Source: Chryseolinea serpens (lineage in GTDB: Bacteria; Bacteroidota; Bacteroidia; Cytophagales; Cyclobacteriaceae). From it: a stretch of 64,000 bases of DNA. Under the pieces are notes generated by a model, which worked only from the letters and a program-made list of their open reading frames with translations, ran no database searches and was not told the DNA's origin. The stretch lies in NCBI RefSeq assembly GCF_900129725.1, contig NZ_FQWQ01000002.1, positions 1,116,001 through 1,180,000 on the forward strand, in the 5' to 3' direction. Below are positions 26,344 through 34,798 of the stretch, piece by piece. Numbering within the stretch: the stretch's first letter is position 1; every line of letters starts with the position of its first letter. The position numbers and the translations under genes were made by a program.

Positions 26344-27117
26344 TTATTTGCCCGTGTAGTTCGGTTTCCTTTTTTCGATGAACGCCTTCATGCCTTCTTT
26401 TTGATCGGCAGAGGCAAACGACAAGTAGAAATTCTTGCGCTCGAAGGCCAGGCCCTCGTCCAGCAACGTTTCGAACGAACGGTTCACGGCCTCTTTCGCC
26501 AACTGCACGGCCACGGGTGACATGCGCGCAATTTCCTGGGCCAGCGCCACGGCTTCTTTTAAATACATTTCGACCGGGACGATCTTGTTGATCAACCCGT
26601 GGGTCAGGGCTTCTTCTGCCGGCATAAAGCGCCCGGTCAAAATCAACTCCATGGCTTTGGCTTTGCCCACCGCGCGCGTGAGACGTTGTGTGCCACCCGC
26701 TCCCGGCAGCGTGCCGATCTTGATCTCGGGCTGGCCGAAGGTGGCCGTTTCGGAAGCGACGATCATGTCGCAGGTCATGGCAAATTCACATCCACCCCCG
26801 AGGGCAAAACCCGACACCGCGGCGATGACCGGCTTCTTCGTTTTCCGGATCTGGTCCCACGTGCTAAACTGGTCGATCAGCAACATATCGATGGCCGACA
26901 TATCGGCCATTTGTTTGATGTCGGCCCCGGCGGCGAAGGCTTGTTCATTGCCGGTGATGATGATGGCCCTCACGTTTGCGTTGGCATCCAACCCCTTCAA
27001 CGCATCGCGCACTTCCTCCATGAGCTGGCGGTTGAGGGCGTTGAGTTCTTTGGGACGGTTGAGTTGGATGAGGGCGACAGCGGGAGCGTATTGCTCAGTG
27101 ACGATGATGAATTCCAT
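26344..27117 (-). CDS. Enoyl-CoA hydratase/isomerase family protein
   Basis: A 257-residue crotonase-fold enzyme. Conserved pieces are AFAAGADIKQM (oxyanion hole), AVSGFALGGGCEFAMTCDMI (second oxyanion region and Glu), 'FGQPEIKIGTLPGAGGTQRL' with the second catalytic Glu position, and 'SPVAVQLAKEAVNRSFE'. It should hydrate 2-trans-enoyl-CoA esters in beta-oxidation. The reading frame continues to an ATG at 27177, but that extension overlaps a strong hairpin and lacks family similarity, so 27117 is taken as start. It is convergent with DUF6588 (4-bp spacing). Confidence 0.92.
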   Translation of the reverse strand: MEFIIVTEQYAPAVALIQLNRPKELNALNRQLMEEVRDALKGLDANANVRAIIITGNEQAFAAGADIKQMADMSAIDMLLIDQFSTWDQIRKTKKPVIAAVSGFALGGGCEFAMTCDMIVASETATFGQPEIKIGTLPGAGGTQRLTRAVGKAKAMELILTGRFMPAEEALTHGLINKIVPVEMYLKEAVALAQEIARMSPVAVQLAKEAVNRSFETLLDEGLAFERKNFYLSFASADQKEGMKAFIEKRKPNYTGK

Positions 27118-27165
27118 AGCGGGTTGTGTTTCAGACAAAGCTAAAAAGAATCCAGGCCCTAAAAA

Positions 27166-27200
27166 TAGAAAAGCCACCTCCTGAGCGAGAGGGGCTTTTC
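27166..27200 (-). terminator. Strong hairpin with U-rich tail between divergent genes
   Basis: GAAAAGCC plus CCTC pairs with GAGG plus GGCTTTTC (12 bp, one bulged A). On the reverse strand the tail CTATTTTTAGG follows. It stands upstream of the enoyl-CoA hydratase start, where no upstream gene on the same strand is known, so it may be an attenuator or the end of a short unrecognised transcript. Confidence 0.55.
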
Positions 27201-27329
27201 AAATCAAAAGGTTACTTAAAAAGTATACTAATGCATCGATTAATAGCCCATCGGTTTCTTTCGTAACCACCCGGGTGTTTATTTTGGGATGATTTACCGA
27301 AATAACCGGTTTTTGCGCTGTTTTTGACT

Positions 27330-27812
27330 ATGAATAAAGTGAAAGTACTTTTTGTTTGCCTGGGCAATATTTGCCGCTCCCCCCTGGCGGAAGCCATTTT
27401 TAAGGATAAGGTCCACCGCAGGAACCTGGACCAGCACTTCCTGGTGGAGTCGTGTGGTACAGCCAACTATCACATCGGCGATACACCCGATCCCCGCACC
27501 ATTGCCAACGCCAAAAAGAATGGCATCGCCATCGACCACCTGGGCCGCCAGTTCACGTCTCAGGACTTTTTGGATTTTGATCACATCTTCGTGATGGACC
27601 GCAGCAACTATCAAAATGTGCTGCGCCTCGTGCAGAACCCGGCCGACCGCGACAAGGTGGCGATGATGCGCAACTTTGACCCTACTGCTCCGGGCGAGGA
27701 TGTGCCGGACCCTTATTACGGGACCGAGCGGAACTTCCAGGAAGTATTCGATATCCTGGACCGCTCCACCGAAAACCTGTTGACCCACCTGGAGAAAAAA
27801 CTGCAGGCTTAG
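27330..27812 (+). CDS. Low-molecular-weight protein-tyrosine phosphatase
   Basis: A 160-residue phosphatase. The P-loop VLFVCLGNICRSPLAEAIF near residues 6-24 carries the catalytic Cys and Arg (C-x5-R-S), and the general-acid Asp lies in VPDPYYG near residue 128. 'GTANYHIGDTPDPRT' and 'DHIFVMDRSNYQNV' are typical. It likely removes phosphate from tyrosine or other phospho-residues, in Bacteroidota often in capsule control. A TTG at 27324 is in frame but the ATG at 27330 is the natural start. Its stop overlaps that of the convergent DUF4202 gene. Confidence 0.94.
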   Translation: MNKVKVLFVCLGNICRSPLAEAIFKDKVHRRNLDQHFLVESCGTANYHIGDTPDPRTIANAKKNGIAIDHLGRQFTSQDFLDFDHIFVMDRSNYQNVLRLVQNPADRDKVAMMRNFDPTAPGEDVPDPYYGTERNFQEVFDILDRSTENLLTHLEKKLQA

Positions 27813-28408
27813 AGACTCTTGGTAACCGCCTGCCCGATGAGGCCGGCTACCCGTTCAGAGACCGCGATCTTCCCGGCGGATTCGATGGCTTTTGCCGACA
27901 TTTTGTGCAGGGTCTTTCGCAGGATCTCCACCAGTTTCGCGTCGTCGTGTTTGGTGGCAAAATCTTCGAGATAAAATTCGATAAAGACCAGGCAGATCAC
28001 GTCTTCCAGGGCCTGGGTGTCGGGACGATGGTGGAAGAGCTGTTCTTTCGCCAGCAGGGACTTCACCTTTTGGATGGTCTCATCGTCGTAGCCATAGCTG
28101 CGCATGATGCGGTCGGCGATGTTGCAGTGGTGCACTTTGAGTTGGTTGCGCCATTGCAGGTAGCCCTTGCGATCCATCGGGTAGGTGTTCCGTGGGATCT
28201 CCCATCGCCCGATGTGTTGGCAACGGGCGGCCAGCACCAGGTATTCGGGGGCATCGGGCATATAGCTTTTCAGCCGCTCGCTCATCCGTTGGGCATACAA
28301 CAGTTCCTTCGGAACCTGCTGCCCTTGCCAGGATTCGAGGTGAGGGTCCTTCTGATTATAGTCATCGAACATGGCGATAACTTTTGCAAAACGTTCCTCT
28401 TGGGTCAT
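27809..28408 (-). CDS. DUF4202 family protein
   Basis: From the ATG at 28408 (family proteins usually start MT..ERF) the product is 199 residues; an ATG at 28441 is also in frame. The helical protein has 'KELLYAQRMSERL', 'LAARCQHIGRWEIPR', 'HHCNIADRIMRSYGYDDETI' and LEDVICLVFIEFYLEDF, which are diagnostic of DUF4202. The His/Asp pattern recalls HD-domain hydrolases, but no activity is known to me. The gene is convergent with the phosphatase and divergent from the LiaF-like operon. Confidence 0.82.
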   Translation of the reverse strand: MTQEERFAKVIAMFDDYNQKDPHLESWQGQQVPKELLYAQRMSERLKSYMPDAPEYLVLAARCQHIGRWEIPRNTYPMDRKGYLQWRNQLKVHHCNIADRIMRSYGYDDETIQKVKSLLAKEQLFHHRPDTQALEDVICLVFIEFYLEDFATKHDDAKLVEILRKTLHKMSAKAIESAGKIAVSERVAGLIGQAVTKSL

Positions 28409-28620
28409 ACGCCGTCTGAAATTTTGATTAAGGTAACGCATTTCGGGTCAATCTGGCAAGTTCACCGCCGGGTTCGCCGCCCCATCCCTGCCCCGCGGAA
28501 TTTGCCGGGAATTTTCACCGCCGCCCATCCGTCATTCACCTACCGCCGCCCGGAACCGGCCTTTTAACGATGGCCGCAGGGCTAAATCGTGCCGTTATTT
28601 GAATCAGAAATCAAACACAA

Positions 28621-29418
28621 ATGGAAAACAAAATGGAAACAGAAGATAAAAAAGAAGTTACTGACAACCGCCCCGAATGGGGAGGCCATCGTTCGGGCCG
28701 GATTTTCGGCGGCCTCGTGGTGATGGTTGTCGGCGGTTTGTTACTGGCCCGCCAGGTCGGTGTCGATATTCCTGAATGGATCTTTACCTGGCCTTCGCTC
28801 CTGATCGTCCTGGGCTTATACGTAGGCGCCCGTCATTCGTTCAAAAGCTTTGGCTGGCTCATTCCGATCGCTATCGGTGCATTCCTCCTGAGCAAAGAAC
28901 ACATCGACCTTGATGTCTGGAGATATTTCTGGCCCGCAGTGATCATCCTCATCGGTATCGGCATCATGTTCAAACCCCGCCGTCGCTTCCGCCACCATCG
29001 GTGGAATGAGGAGCGCTGGAAAAGAAAGTGGGAGCGTCAATATAACTACTACCACGAAGGCAAGCCCGTAGAAGGCGACACCATCGATTCAGTCTCCATC
29101 TTCGGCGGAACAAAAAAAAACGTGATCAGCAAGGACTTTAAAGGCGGCGAAAGCGTGTGCATGTTCGGCGGCCTGGAACTGAACATGAGTCAGGCCGACA
29201 TCAACGGCCGGGTGAACCTGGAAGTCGTGCAAGTTTTTGGCGGTACCAAACTGGTGGTCCCCCCCCATTGGAAGATCCAGGCCGACGAACTGGTGACCGT
29301 GTTCGGCTCCATCGAAGATAAGCGTCATATCCAGCCCGGCATGGTCTATGACGAAACCAAGGTCCTGGTCCTGGAAGGCACGTGTGTGTTCGGTGGCATT
29401 GAGATCAGGAGTTTTTAA
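28621..29418 (+). CDS. LiaF-like/DUF5668 membrane protein
   Basis: A 265-residue protein. A charged N-terminus is followed by a DUF5668 membrane part with about four helices (IFGGLVVMVVGGLLLARQVG, 'WPSLLIVLGLYVGA', 'WLIPIAIGAFLLS', 'WPAVIILIGIGIMF'), then a very basic linker rich in Arg/His/Trp. The C-terminal LiaF-like beta-helix shows repeated FGG steps (SIFGGTKK, MFGGLEL, QVFGGTKL, CVFGGIEI). Such proteins sit next to LytS/LytTR or LiaRS systems and may sense envelope stress. It is the first of four same-strand genes (28621-31634) that probably form one operon with the two-component pair. Confidence 0.87.
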   Translation: MENKMETEDKKEVTDNRPEWGGHRSGRIFGGLVVMVVGGLLLARQVGVDIPEWIFTWPSLLIVLGLYVGARHSFKSFGWLIPIAIGAFLLSKEHIDLDVWRYFWPAVIILIGIGIMFKPRRRFRHHRWNEERWKRKWERQYNYYHEGKPVEGDTIDSVSIFGGTKKNVISKDFKGGESVCMFGGLELNMSQADINGRVNLEVVQVFGGTKLVVPPHWKIQADELVTVFGSIEDKRHIQPGMVYDETKVLVLEGTCVFGGIEIRSF

Positions 29419-29496
29419 CCGGATTCCTGTCCAATTCCAACTCTCTCGATCGTTATTCCTATGCAAATCATTTTAATCACCCTACAAGTAATCCTT

Positions 29497-29841
29497 ATGA
29501 ACTGGTACATCACAAAAATCGTCTTCAACATTTCAGCCGAACAGAGCTCGAAAGCACAGTTCGACGAACAACTCCGGCTGGTAGCCGCCGAAACCAAAGA
29601 AGAAGCCTTCCTGAAAGCCCGCATGATCGGCCTGCACGAGGAAGACACCTTCTACAACGACAACATGAAAAAAGTGAAGTGGGAATTCATCAACGTGTCG
29701 GAAGTCATCTCCCTGAAGAACCTCGAAGATGGCACGGAAGTATATTCACGCATCCACGAGATGGAAGAAGGCGCTCCGTACATTAACTTTATCCACCAAA
29801 AGGCCATCGCGCTCCGTTTGAACGCGATGCCTTTATTCTAA
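29497..29841 (+). CDS. DUF4288 domain-containing protein
   Basis: A 114-residue soluble protein from the ATG at 29497. The reading MNWYITKIVFNIS, then AETKEEAFLKARMIGLHEEDTF, 'WEFINVSEVISL' and 'DGTEVYSRI', is characteristic of DUF4288, a small alpha/beta domain of unknown function. An ATG at 29461 would add a hydrophobic leader, but the family begins at the later site. It lies between the LiaF-like gene and the histidine kinase, with a 12-bp gap to the kinase, so it is translated with them. Confidence 0.8.
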   Translation: MNWYITKIVFNISAEQSSKAQFDEQLRLVAAETKEEAFLKARMIGLHEEDTFYNDNMKKVKWEFINVSEVISLKNLEDGTEVYSRIHEMEEGAPYINFIHQKAIALRLNAMPLF

Positions 29842-29853
29842 AGTTCTGTACGT

Positions 29854-30894
29854 ATGCATCTTACTGTATCTGTAAAAAAAATATTCATGGTCGTGTCCAC
29901 CTGGTGGAGCATGCTGGCCTTGTTCGAGACCTACGCGCTGATCACGACCTTCGGGTTTGCATGGAACGTGGCCCTGGCAGATGCAGTGAACTTCAACTTA
30001 TTGGTAGCCACAGCGGGCTACATCATGTTCAACTCGCTGAAATTTTACCAGGCTGGCCCAAAAACGGCCATCTATCTCCTCATCTGGAGCATTGCTTTGG
30101 CCAGTCTCTGCGCCGTTTTGCATCGCTACCTGATGTCATCTTTTTTTCAAGACAACGTTCCTTACCAGGAATACCTCGCCGGCTCGCACGTGATCCGCGG
30201 ATTGTTTGCCTGGCTCATGATCGCCCTCATCGGCATGCAGAGCTGGATCTGGTTTTATATGCAGGAACAAAGCGCCAACGAAAAACGCGAACAGGAAACC
30301 CTGAAATTTTCGCGTGAAGCAGAGTTGGCCTCCTTACGGCAACAGCTTCAACCCCACTTTTTATTCAACAGTCTCAATTCCATCAGCGCCCTGGCCGGCT
30401 CCAAACCCGAACAAGCCCGCCTGATGATCCAACAACTGAGTGACTTTCTGCGCGGCACCATCAAAAAAGACGACCAGCAGTTTGTCACCCTCGACGAAGA
30501 ACTCAACCATTTACAATTATACCTGGAGATCGAAAAAGTGCGCTTCGGTCACCGCCTCAAAACCGAGATCGTCCGCGACGAAGAAACCGCCGGCCTCACT
30601 CTGCCCTCGTTGCTGTTGCAACCCGTGGTGGAAAACGCCATTAAATTCGGTTTGTACGACACCGTGGGCGAGATCACCATCCGCATCGATGCCAGGACGA
30701 CCGACAAACAACTGGTGATCACGGTAGAAAACCCCTTCGACCCCGAGACCTCGCGACCACGACAAGGCACGGGCTTCGGACTCAATTCTGTGCAACGGAG
30801 GCTCTACCTGCTCTATGCGCGCCAGGATCTTTTGTCGACAAAAATGACAGGCCCCCTATTCAAAACCGAAATCAAAATTCCCCAACCCGCATGA
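29854..30894 (+). CDS. LytS/YehU-type sensor histidine kinase
   Basis: A 346-residue kinase. Four membrane helices occupy about residues 10-135. A short coiled coil leads to the His_kinase domain with LRQQLQPHFLFNSLNSI, the phospho-acceptor being His168. The ATPase domain has an N-box LLLQPVVENAIKFGL and a G-box 'GTGFGLNSVQRRL'. It phosphorylates the LytTR regulator encoded next, whose ATG overlaps its TGA (ATGA). The membrane part has no large periplasmic loop, so the signal may be membrane-borne or come through the LiaF-like partner. Confidence 0.94.
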   Translation: MHLTVSVKKIFMVVSTWWSMLALFETYALITTFGFAWNVALADAVNFNLLVATAGYIMFNSLKFYQAGPKTAIYLLIWSIALASLCAVLHRYLMSSFFQDNVPYQEYLAGSHVIRGLFAWLMIALIGMQSWIWFYMQEQSANEKREQETLKFSREAELASLRQQLQPHFLFNSLNSISALAGSKPEQARLMIQQLSDFLRGTIKKDDQQFVTLDEELNHLQLYLEIEKVRFGHRLKTEIVRDEETAGLTLPSLLLQPVVENAIKFGLYDTVGEITIRIDARTTDKQLVITVENPFDPETSRPRQGTGFGLNSVQRRLYLLYARQDLLSTKMTGPLFKTEIKIPQPA

Positions 30895-31634
30895 TGAACG
30901 TTATACTGATCGACGACGAACCACTCGCCCGCAGCATCGTGGCCGAATACCTACGCGATTTTGCCGACCTCACCGTAGTGCAGGAATGCAACGACGGCTT
31001 CGAGGGTGTGAAAGCCATCGCCCAGCACAAGCCCGACCTCATCTTTCTCGATATCCAGATGCCCAAGATCAACGGCTTCGAAATGCTGGAACTGATCGAA
31101 CAACCCCCGGCCGTGATCTTCACCACGGCCTTTGACGAATATGCCATCAAAGCCTTCGAGGCCCACGCCATCGATTATTTGTTGAAACCGTTTAGCAAAG
31201 ACCGCTTTGCGAAAGCCGTTCAAAAGTGGCTGGCGCATCATCAAACGTCAGGCGCCAAGTCGGCCACCAATGCGCTCATTCACGAGGAAGTGCGCCAGCC
31301 TGAAGAACGCAATCGCATCGTGGTGAAAGAAGGCAGCAACATCCGCATCATTCCTGTGCACGAGATCGTGTACCTGGAGGCGTATGATGATTATGTGAAG
31401 ATCTTTACGGCGAAGGAGATGCTGTTAAAGAAGAAGACGATGAGTTTTTATGAACAGAGTTTGGATACCGATCAGTTTGTGCGGGTACACCGGTCGTATA
31501 TCGTGGCGGTATCGCAGATCACGCGAATTGAGCCGTTAGAAAAGGATACGCACTTGGCGTTGTTGAAGAATGGGGCGAAGATTCCGTTGAGTAAGACGGG
31601 GTATGTGAAGTTGAAGGCGGTTTTGGGGCTTTGA
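30891..31634 (+). CDS. LytTR-family response regulator
   Basis: A 247-residue regulator. The receiver domain has the acidic pocket VILIDDE, phospho-acceptor Asp54 in LIFLDIQMPKINGFEML, the Thr of 'VIFTTAFDEYA' and the Lys of DYLLKPFSKDRF. The C-terminal LytTR domain (about residues 145-247) shows 'IRIIPVHEIVYLEAYDDYVKIFT', 'FVRVHRSYIVAVSQI' and 'IPLSKTGYVKLKAVL'. LytTR proteins bind paired 9-bp direct repeats; I see no clear pair upstream of 28621. It is followed by a heptamer repeat array. Confidence 0.95.
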   Translation: MMNVILIDDEPLARSIVAEYLRDFADLTVVQECNDGFEGVKAIAQHKPDLIFLDIQMPKINGFEMLELIEQPPAVIFTTAFDEYAIKAFEAHAIDYLLKPFSKDRFAKAVQKWLAHHQTSGAKSATNALIHEEVRQPEERNRIVVKEGSNIRIIPVHEIVYLEAYDDYVKIFTAKEMLLKKKTMSFYEQSLDTDQFVRVHRSYIVAVSQITRIEPLEKDTHLALLKNGAKIPLSKTGYVKLKAVLGL

Positions 31635-31637
31635 AGT

Positions 31638-31764
31638 TAGGAGCCAGAATCCAGGAGCCAGTAGCCAGGAGCTTGTTCTCGGCATTCAGTAGACAGTAGT
31701 CAGTATTCAGTAGCCAGAAGTTTGTTCTCGGCATTCAGTAGTCAGTATTCAGTAGCCAGAAGTT
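31638..31764. repeat. Degenerate 7-bp tandem repeat array
   Basis: Two runs with a strict 7-bp step: AGGAGCC AGAATCC type (31640-31672), and AGTAGAC AGTAGTC type (31687-31720, again 31736-31762). They are joined by the shared insert TTTGTTCTCGGCATTC or GCTTGTTCTCGGCATTC, which also occurs at 61729. The array fills the gap between two converging genes. Confidence 0.8.
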
Positions 31765-31769
31765 TTTTT

Positions 31770-33059
31770 TTAAGAGCCGGGGGTTAGGATTGAGGAGTCG
31801 TCGGTTAGGGGGTGTGTGGTGGGGTCGGGTTTGGGTGTTGGGGGTTGGTGGGGCATGTTTTTTTTGAGGGAGGCGCGGGCCATGAGGGTGGCGGTGATGG
31901 TTAGGACGGCTCCGAGTAGCATGGGGGCACCGGGCAAATAGATTGGCGCGTGACTGTTGGTGAAATAGGCGAATGTGTTTGACATCAATACCGGACCGAT
32001 GCAGGCGGTGGCGCTCATAAGACTTGTTAAGGCGCCTTGCAGTTCGCCTTGTTCATTGGCGGGGACTTGCGTGGAGATAATGCCTTGCAGCGCCGGACCG
32101 GCAATGCCTCCCATACAATACACGACCGTGAAGGCGAACATCATCCAACTTTGTGTGGCGAGGGCAAAGAGGATAAAGCCAAGCGCATTGAATCCGAGAC
32201 CGACATAAACACTGCGGGCTTGGCCGAGCTTGGGGATGATAATGCGTATGAGTCCGCCCTGCACAATGGCAAACACCAGTCCGACAACGGCCAATGAGAT
32301 GCCGATCATTCCGGGGCCCCATTTAAATTTTTCGATGGCATAAAATGACCAGTTGCTTTGCACGGCGTGTGAAGAAATATAGACCAGGACCAGCGAAGCC
32401 ACTAAGCCCAGGATGACGGGGTAACGTCTCAAATTCAGCAGCGAACTGACCGGGTTGGCGCGCGACCATTCGAACTTTCTCCGGTTTTCGGGTTTCAAAG
32501 ACTCGGGCAAAATGAAAAAGCCGTACAACCAGTTGGCCAGCGACAGACCCGCAGCAACCATGAAGGGCATCCGCGAACCAAATACGGCGAGCGCGCCGCC
32601 GAGCATGGGACCAATGATAAATCCCAATCCAAAAGCTGCTCCAATAATGCCAAAATTCTGGGCGCGTTTTTCCGGTGGACTCACATCAGCAATATAGGCC
32701 CCCGCCGTCGTGAAACTTGCCCCCATCATGCCTGCCACAATTCTTCCGAGAAAGAGCCAGCCGATCGTAGGTGCTAGCGCGAGAAAGGTGTAGTCCACTC
32801 CAAACCCGAACAAGGAGGCCAGCAACACGGGTCTGCGACCATACCGGTCGCTCAATCCCCCGACGATCGGGGCACACAGAAATTGCATGGAGGCGTAGGC
32901 GAGATAGAGCCAACCGCTATAGGCGGCGGCCTCGCTGTTCGTACCCCCTGTAAGTTCATCGATCAATTGGGGCATCACCGGGATGATGATCCCCAGACCG
33001 ATAATATCGATCAGCAGTGTGGCAAAAATGAATCCCAGGGCGGGGCGTTTACTGGACAT
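31770..33059 (-). CDS. TCR/Tet-family MFS efflux transporter
   Basis: A 429-residue, 12-helix major facilitator transporter of the Tet(A)-like drug:H+ antiporter group. The N-terminus [20 protein letters not shown] with its Asp in TM1, motif [15 protein letters not shown] between TM2 and TM3, '[12 protein letters not shown]' (motif B region) and motif C '[18 protein letters not shown]' are all present. It probably exports a drug or metabolite. The C-terminal 25 residues are low complexity (Pro/Thr/Asp-rich), and the coding end abuts the heptamer array, so the tail may be a recent extension. No regulator is adjacent. Confidence 0.93.
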   Translation of the reverse strand: MSSKRPALGFIFATLLIDIIGLGIIIPVMPQLIDELTGGTNSEAAAYSGWLYLAYASMQFLCAPIVGGLSDRYGRRPVLLASLFGFGVDYTFLALAPTIGWLFLGRIVAGMMGASFTTAGAYIADVSPPEKRAQNFGIIGAAFGLGFIIGPMLGGALAVFGSRMPFMVAAGLSLANWLYGFFILPESLKPENRRKFEWSRANPVSSLLNLRRYPVILGLVASLVLVYISSHAVQSNWSFYAIEKFKWGPGMIGISLAVVGLVFAIVQGGLIRIIIPKLGQARSVYVGLGFNALGFILFALATQSWMMFAFTVVYCMGGIAGPALQGIISTQVPANEQGELQGALTSLMSATACIGPVLMSNTFAYFTNSHAPIYLPGAPMLLGAVLTITATLMARASLKKNMPHQPPTPKPDPTTHPLTDDSSILTPGS

Positions 33060-33419
33060 GGCAATAAAAAAAATGGAAAGTCAAAGTAAGTCGATTTTTC
33101 GGAACCCGGAGACACCAAAGCGGTGCCATTGTCTAATTTAATTGGGGTCTAAATAGGCAAAAACCTGTCGACTTTGTGGCTGATACCGGCATCTCCGGGC
33201 ACCACATCCCCTGAAACGGGGAGGCCATCCCGCCGGCACGTCCCCAACCCAAGCCTGCACTCAGTAATCACCCTCATCCTACCGTTTCGAGATTTTTCCA
33301 TCCCCTTTTGGGAAGCCGGCGAAAATAAAAGTGCGTTTTCAGGCTCCTTTCAACGGTCGGGCCGGTGGCATGTGAATTGGAATTACCCCATCACAAACCA
33401 ACACAAACAACCCAACAGT
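33060..33419. other. Intergenic spacer without a recognisable element
   Basis: This divergent spacer must hold promoters for the MFS gene and the small membrane protein. I see no repeat-family member, no structured RNA and no gene. A reading frame extends through it from 33174 into the small protein, but its sequence has no protein-like character before 33420. Confidence 0.4.
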
Positions 33420-33623
33420 ATGAAACCCATTTCCCTCATCTTCTTCTTTATCATCATCGCTGCCACCGTGGTATTTGCCGGCATCTACGTGTTCTCTCCT
33501 GAACTTGTGGAAAGCAATCCCGCAGTATTCGCCATCGGTTTGGTATCGATCATGGTGGTGGGCATGTTCGGCATGATGCACTTCATTCCCTCGACCGTGG
33601 TGGAGGAGAACAGACAATACTAA
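33420..33623 (+). CDS. Small two-helix membrane protein of unknown function
   Basis: A 67-residue protein. Residues 4-26 (ISLIFFFIIIAATVVFAGIY) and 37-58 (FAIGLVSIMVVGMFGMMHF) are hydrophobic helices, joined by SPELVESNP, and a short acidic tail follows. The start at 33420 follows an AC-rich leader typical of Bacteroidota translation starts. I do not recognise a family. A good terminator follows at 33704, so it appears to be a short single-gene transcript. Confidence 0.65.
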   Translation: MKPISLIFFFIIIAATVVFAGIYVFSPELVESNPAVFAIGLVSIMVVGMFGMMHFIPSTVVEENRQY

Positions 33624-33703
33624 CAAACAAACAAACCTGCCGGCCCATCGTGGCACGCGGTGGCCGGTAAAAAATCTTGTTGTGTGCGCTTTAATCTAGA
33701 GTC

Positions 33704-33733
33704 GCCCGGGGGAAACCCCGGGCTTCTTCTTTT
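33704..33733 (+). terminator. Rho-independent terminator
   Basis: GCCCGGGG, loop GAAA, CCCCGGGC, then TTCTTCTTTT. It ends the small membrane-protein transcript and insulates the EVE-marR promoter that starts right after. Confidence 0.8.
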
Positions 33734-33736
33734 GTG

Positions 33737-33767
33737 TTGCATTTAATATGTTAACATATTATATTTG
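33737..33767 (+). promoter_or_regulatory. Bacteroidota-type promoter with overlapping MarR-like operator
   Basis: A TTG at 33737-33739 and a TATATTTG at 33760-33767 are 20 bp apart, matching the TTTG/TAnnTTTG promoter of Bacteroidota sigma factors. Between them lies the perfect 16-bp palindrome AATATGTTAACATATT (33745-33760), reaching the -7 element. The second gene downstream encodes a MarR repressor, so the palindrome is probably its operator and the operon self-regulated. Confidence 0.7.
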
Positions 33768-33790
33768 TACATATTAAAAACAACACCCGT

Positions 33791-34216
33791 ATGACAACAG
33801 AAAAATATTGGGTCGTCGTGGCCTCGAAAGATCACGCCAGCCGCGGCGTGCAAGGTGGTTTCATCCAGGCGAATCATGGGAAAGCAGGTCCCCTGAAGCG
33901 CATCCGCCCTCAGGATTGGGTCATTATCTACTCGCCCAAAGAGACCTTCGCAGGCGACACCAAACTCCAGGCCTTCACCGCGATCGGCCAGGCGGTGGAC
34001 GACCAGGTCTATGCCGTGAGCATGACCAGCCATTTTCATCCTTTCCGGCGGAACGTGCACTTCTATCCCTGCCAGGATGCCCCCATCGTACCGTTGGTGG
34101 ACGACCTGGAATTTATTACCAACAAAAAGTCCTGGGGATTTCCTTTCCGATTTGGTTTCTTTGAGATCAAAGAAGAAGACTTTACCCGGATCCGATCAAC
34201 CCTGCTTCCCAAATGA
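33791..34216 (+). CDS. EVE domain-containing protein
   Basis: A 141-residue single-domain protein with the EVE/PUA-like fold: YWVVVASKDHASRGVQGGFI at the start, then 'IRPQDWVIIYSPKE', 'FTAIGQAVDDQVYAV', a 'HPFRRNVHFYPCQDAPIVPLV' segment and C-terminal FGFFEIKEEDF. EVE domains bind modified bases in DNA or RNA and occur in defence or RNA-modification contexts. Here it is co-transcribed with a marR gene (ATGA overlap), an arrangement I have seen described only loosely. What base it recognises is unknown. Confidence 0.85.
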   Translation: MTTEKYWVVVASKDHASRGVQGGFIQANHGKAGPLKRIRPQDWVIIYSPKETFAGDTKLQAFTAIGQAVDDQVYAVSMTSHFHPFRRNVHFYPCQDAPIVPLVDDLEFITNKKSWGFPFRFGFFEIKEEDFTRIRSTLLPK

Positions 34217-34686
34217 AAACAGCCGACAACACATTCAGTTTTGACAAGGCGGAAGACAGCCCCGGCTTTTTGCTGTGGCAAGTCACCCTCCTCTGGCAGC
34301 GGGAGCTAAAAAAAGCCCTCGAAAAACACGACCTCACCCACGCACAATACGTGTTGATGGCCAGCATTCACTGGCTAGCGCTGCACCACGAGCAGGTGAC
34401 GCAGATCGTATTGTCGGCCCACACCAAGATCGACCCCATGACCACCTCCACCGTGCTCCGCACGCTCCAGGCCAAGGGCTTCCTCTTCCGCCAGGAACAT
34501 GCCACCGACACCCGCGCCAAAACCGTGGGACTCACGGAGAGCGGAAAGAAAGTGATCAAGCAAGCCGTGCGCACCGTGGAAAAATTCGACGCGACCTTTT
34601 TTGGTCCCCTGGGTGAAAAGACGCACGACTTCAACAAGAAATTACTTTTGTTACTCAAGCAAAAGGAAAACGGCCCGGAGGAATAG
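34213..34686 (+). CDS. MarR-family transcriptional regulator
   Basis: A 157-residue winged-helix repressor. Helical dimerisation ends surround 'LALHHEQVTQIVLSAHTKIDPMTTSTVLRTLQAKGFLFR' (helix-turn-helix) and the wing QEHATDTRAKTVGLTESGKK. Its start overlaps the EVE stop codon, so both proteins are made together. The palindrome in the operon promoter is the natural binding site. MarR proteins usually respond to small phenolic or oxidant ligands; the ligand here is unknown. Confidence 0.92.
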   Translation: MKTADNTFSFDKAEDSPGFLLWQVTLLWQRELKKALEKHDLTHAQYVLMASIHWLALHHEQVTQIVLSAHTKIDPMTTSTVLRTLQAKGFLFRQEHATDTRAKTVGLTESGKKVIKQAVRTVEKFDATFFGPLGEKTHDFNKKLLLLLKQKENGPEE

Positions 34687-34798
34687 GTGTCATCGCGCCG
34701 GTTGACGCAAGGGGCTCAAGGCTTTGGTCTAGGGCGACACTATTCTTGCGGATGCCGCCATCCTTTTTTAATTTGAAGACAAAACATCTCTCCACGCT

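Noticed and set aside
31638-31764. CRISPR array
   Set aside because: Units are 7 bp and continuous without spacers; no cas gene is present.
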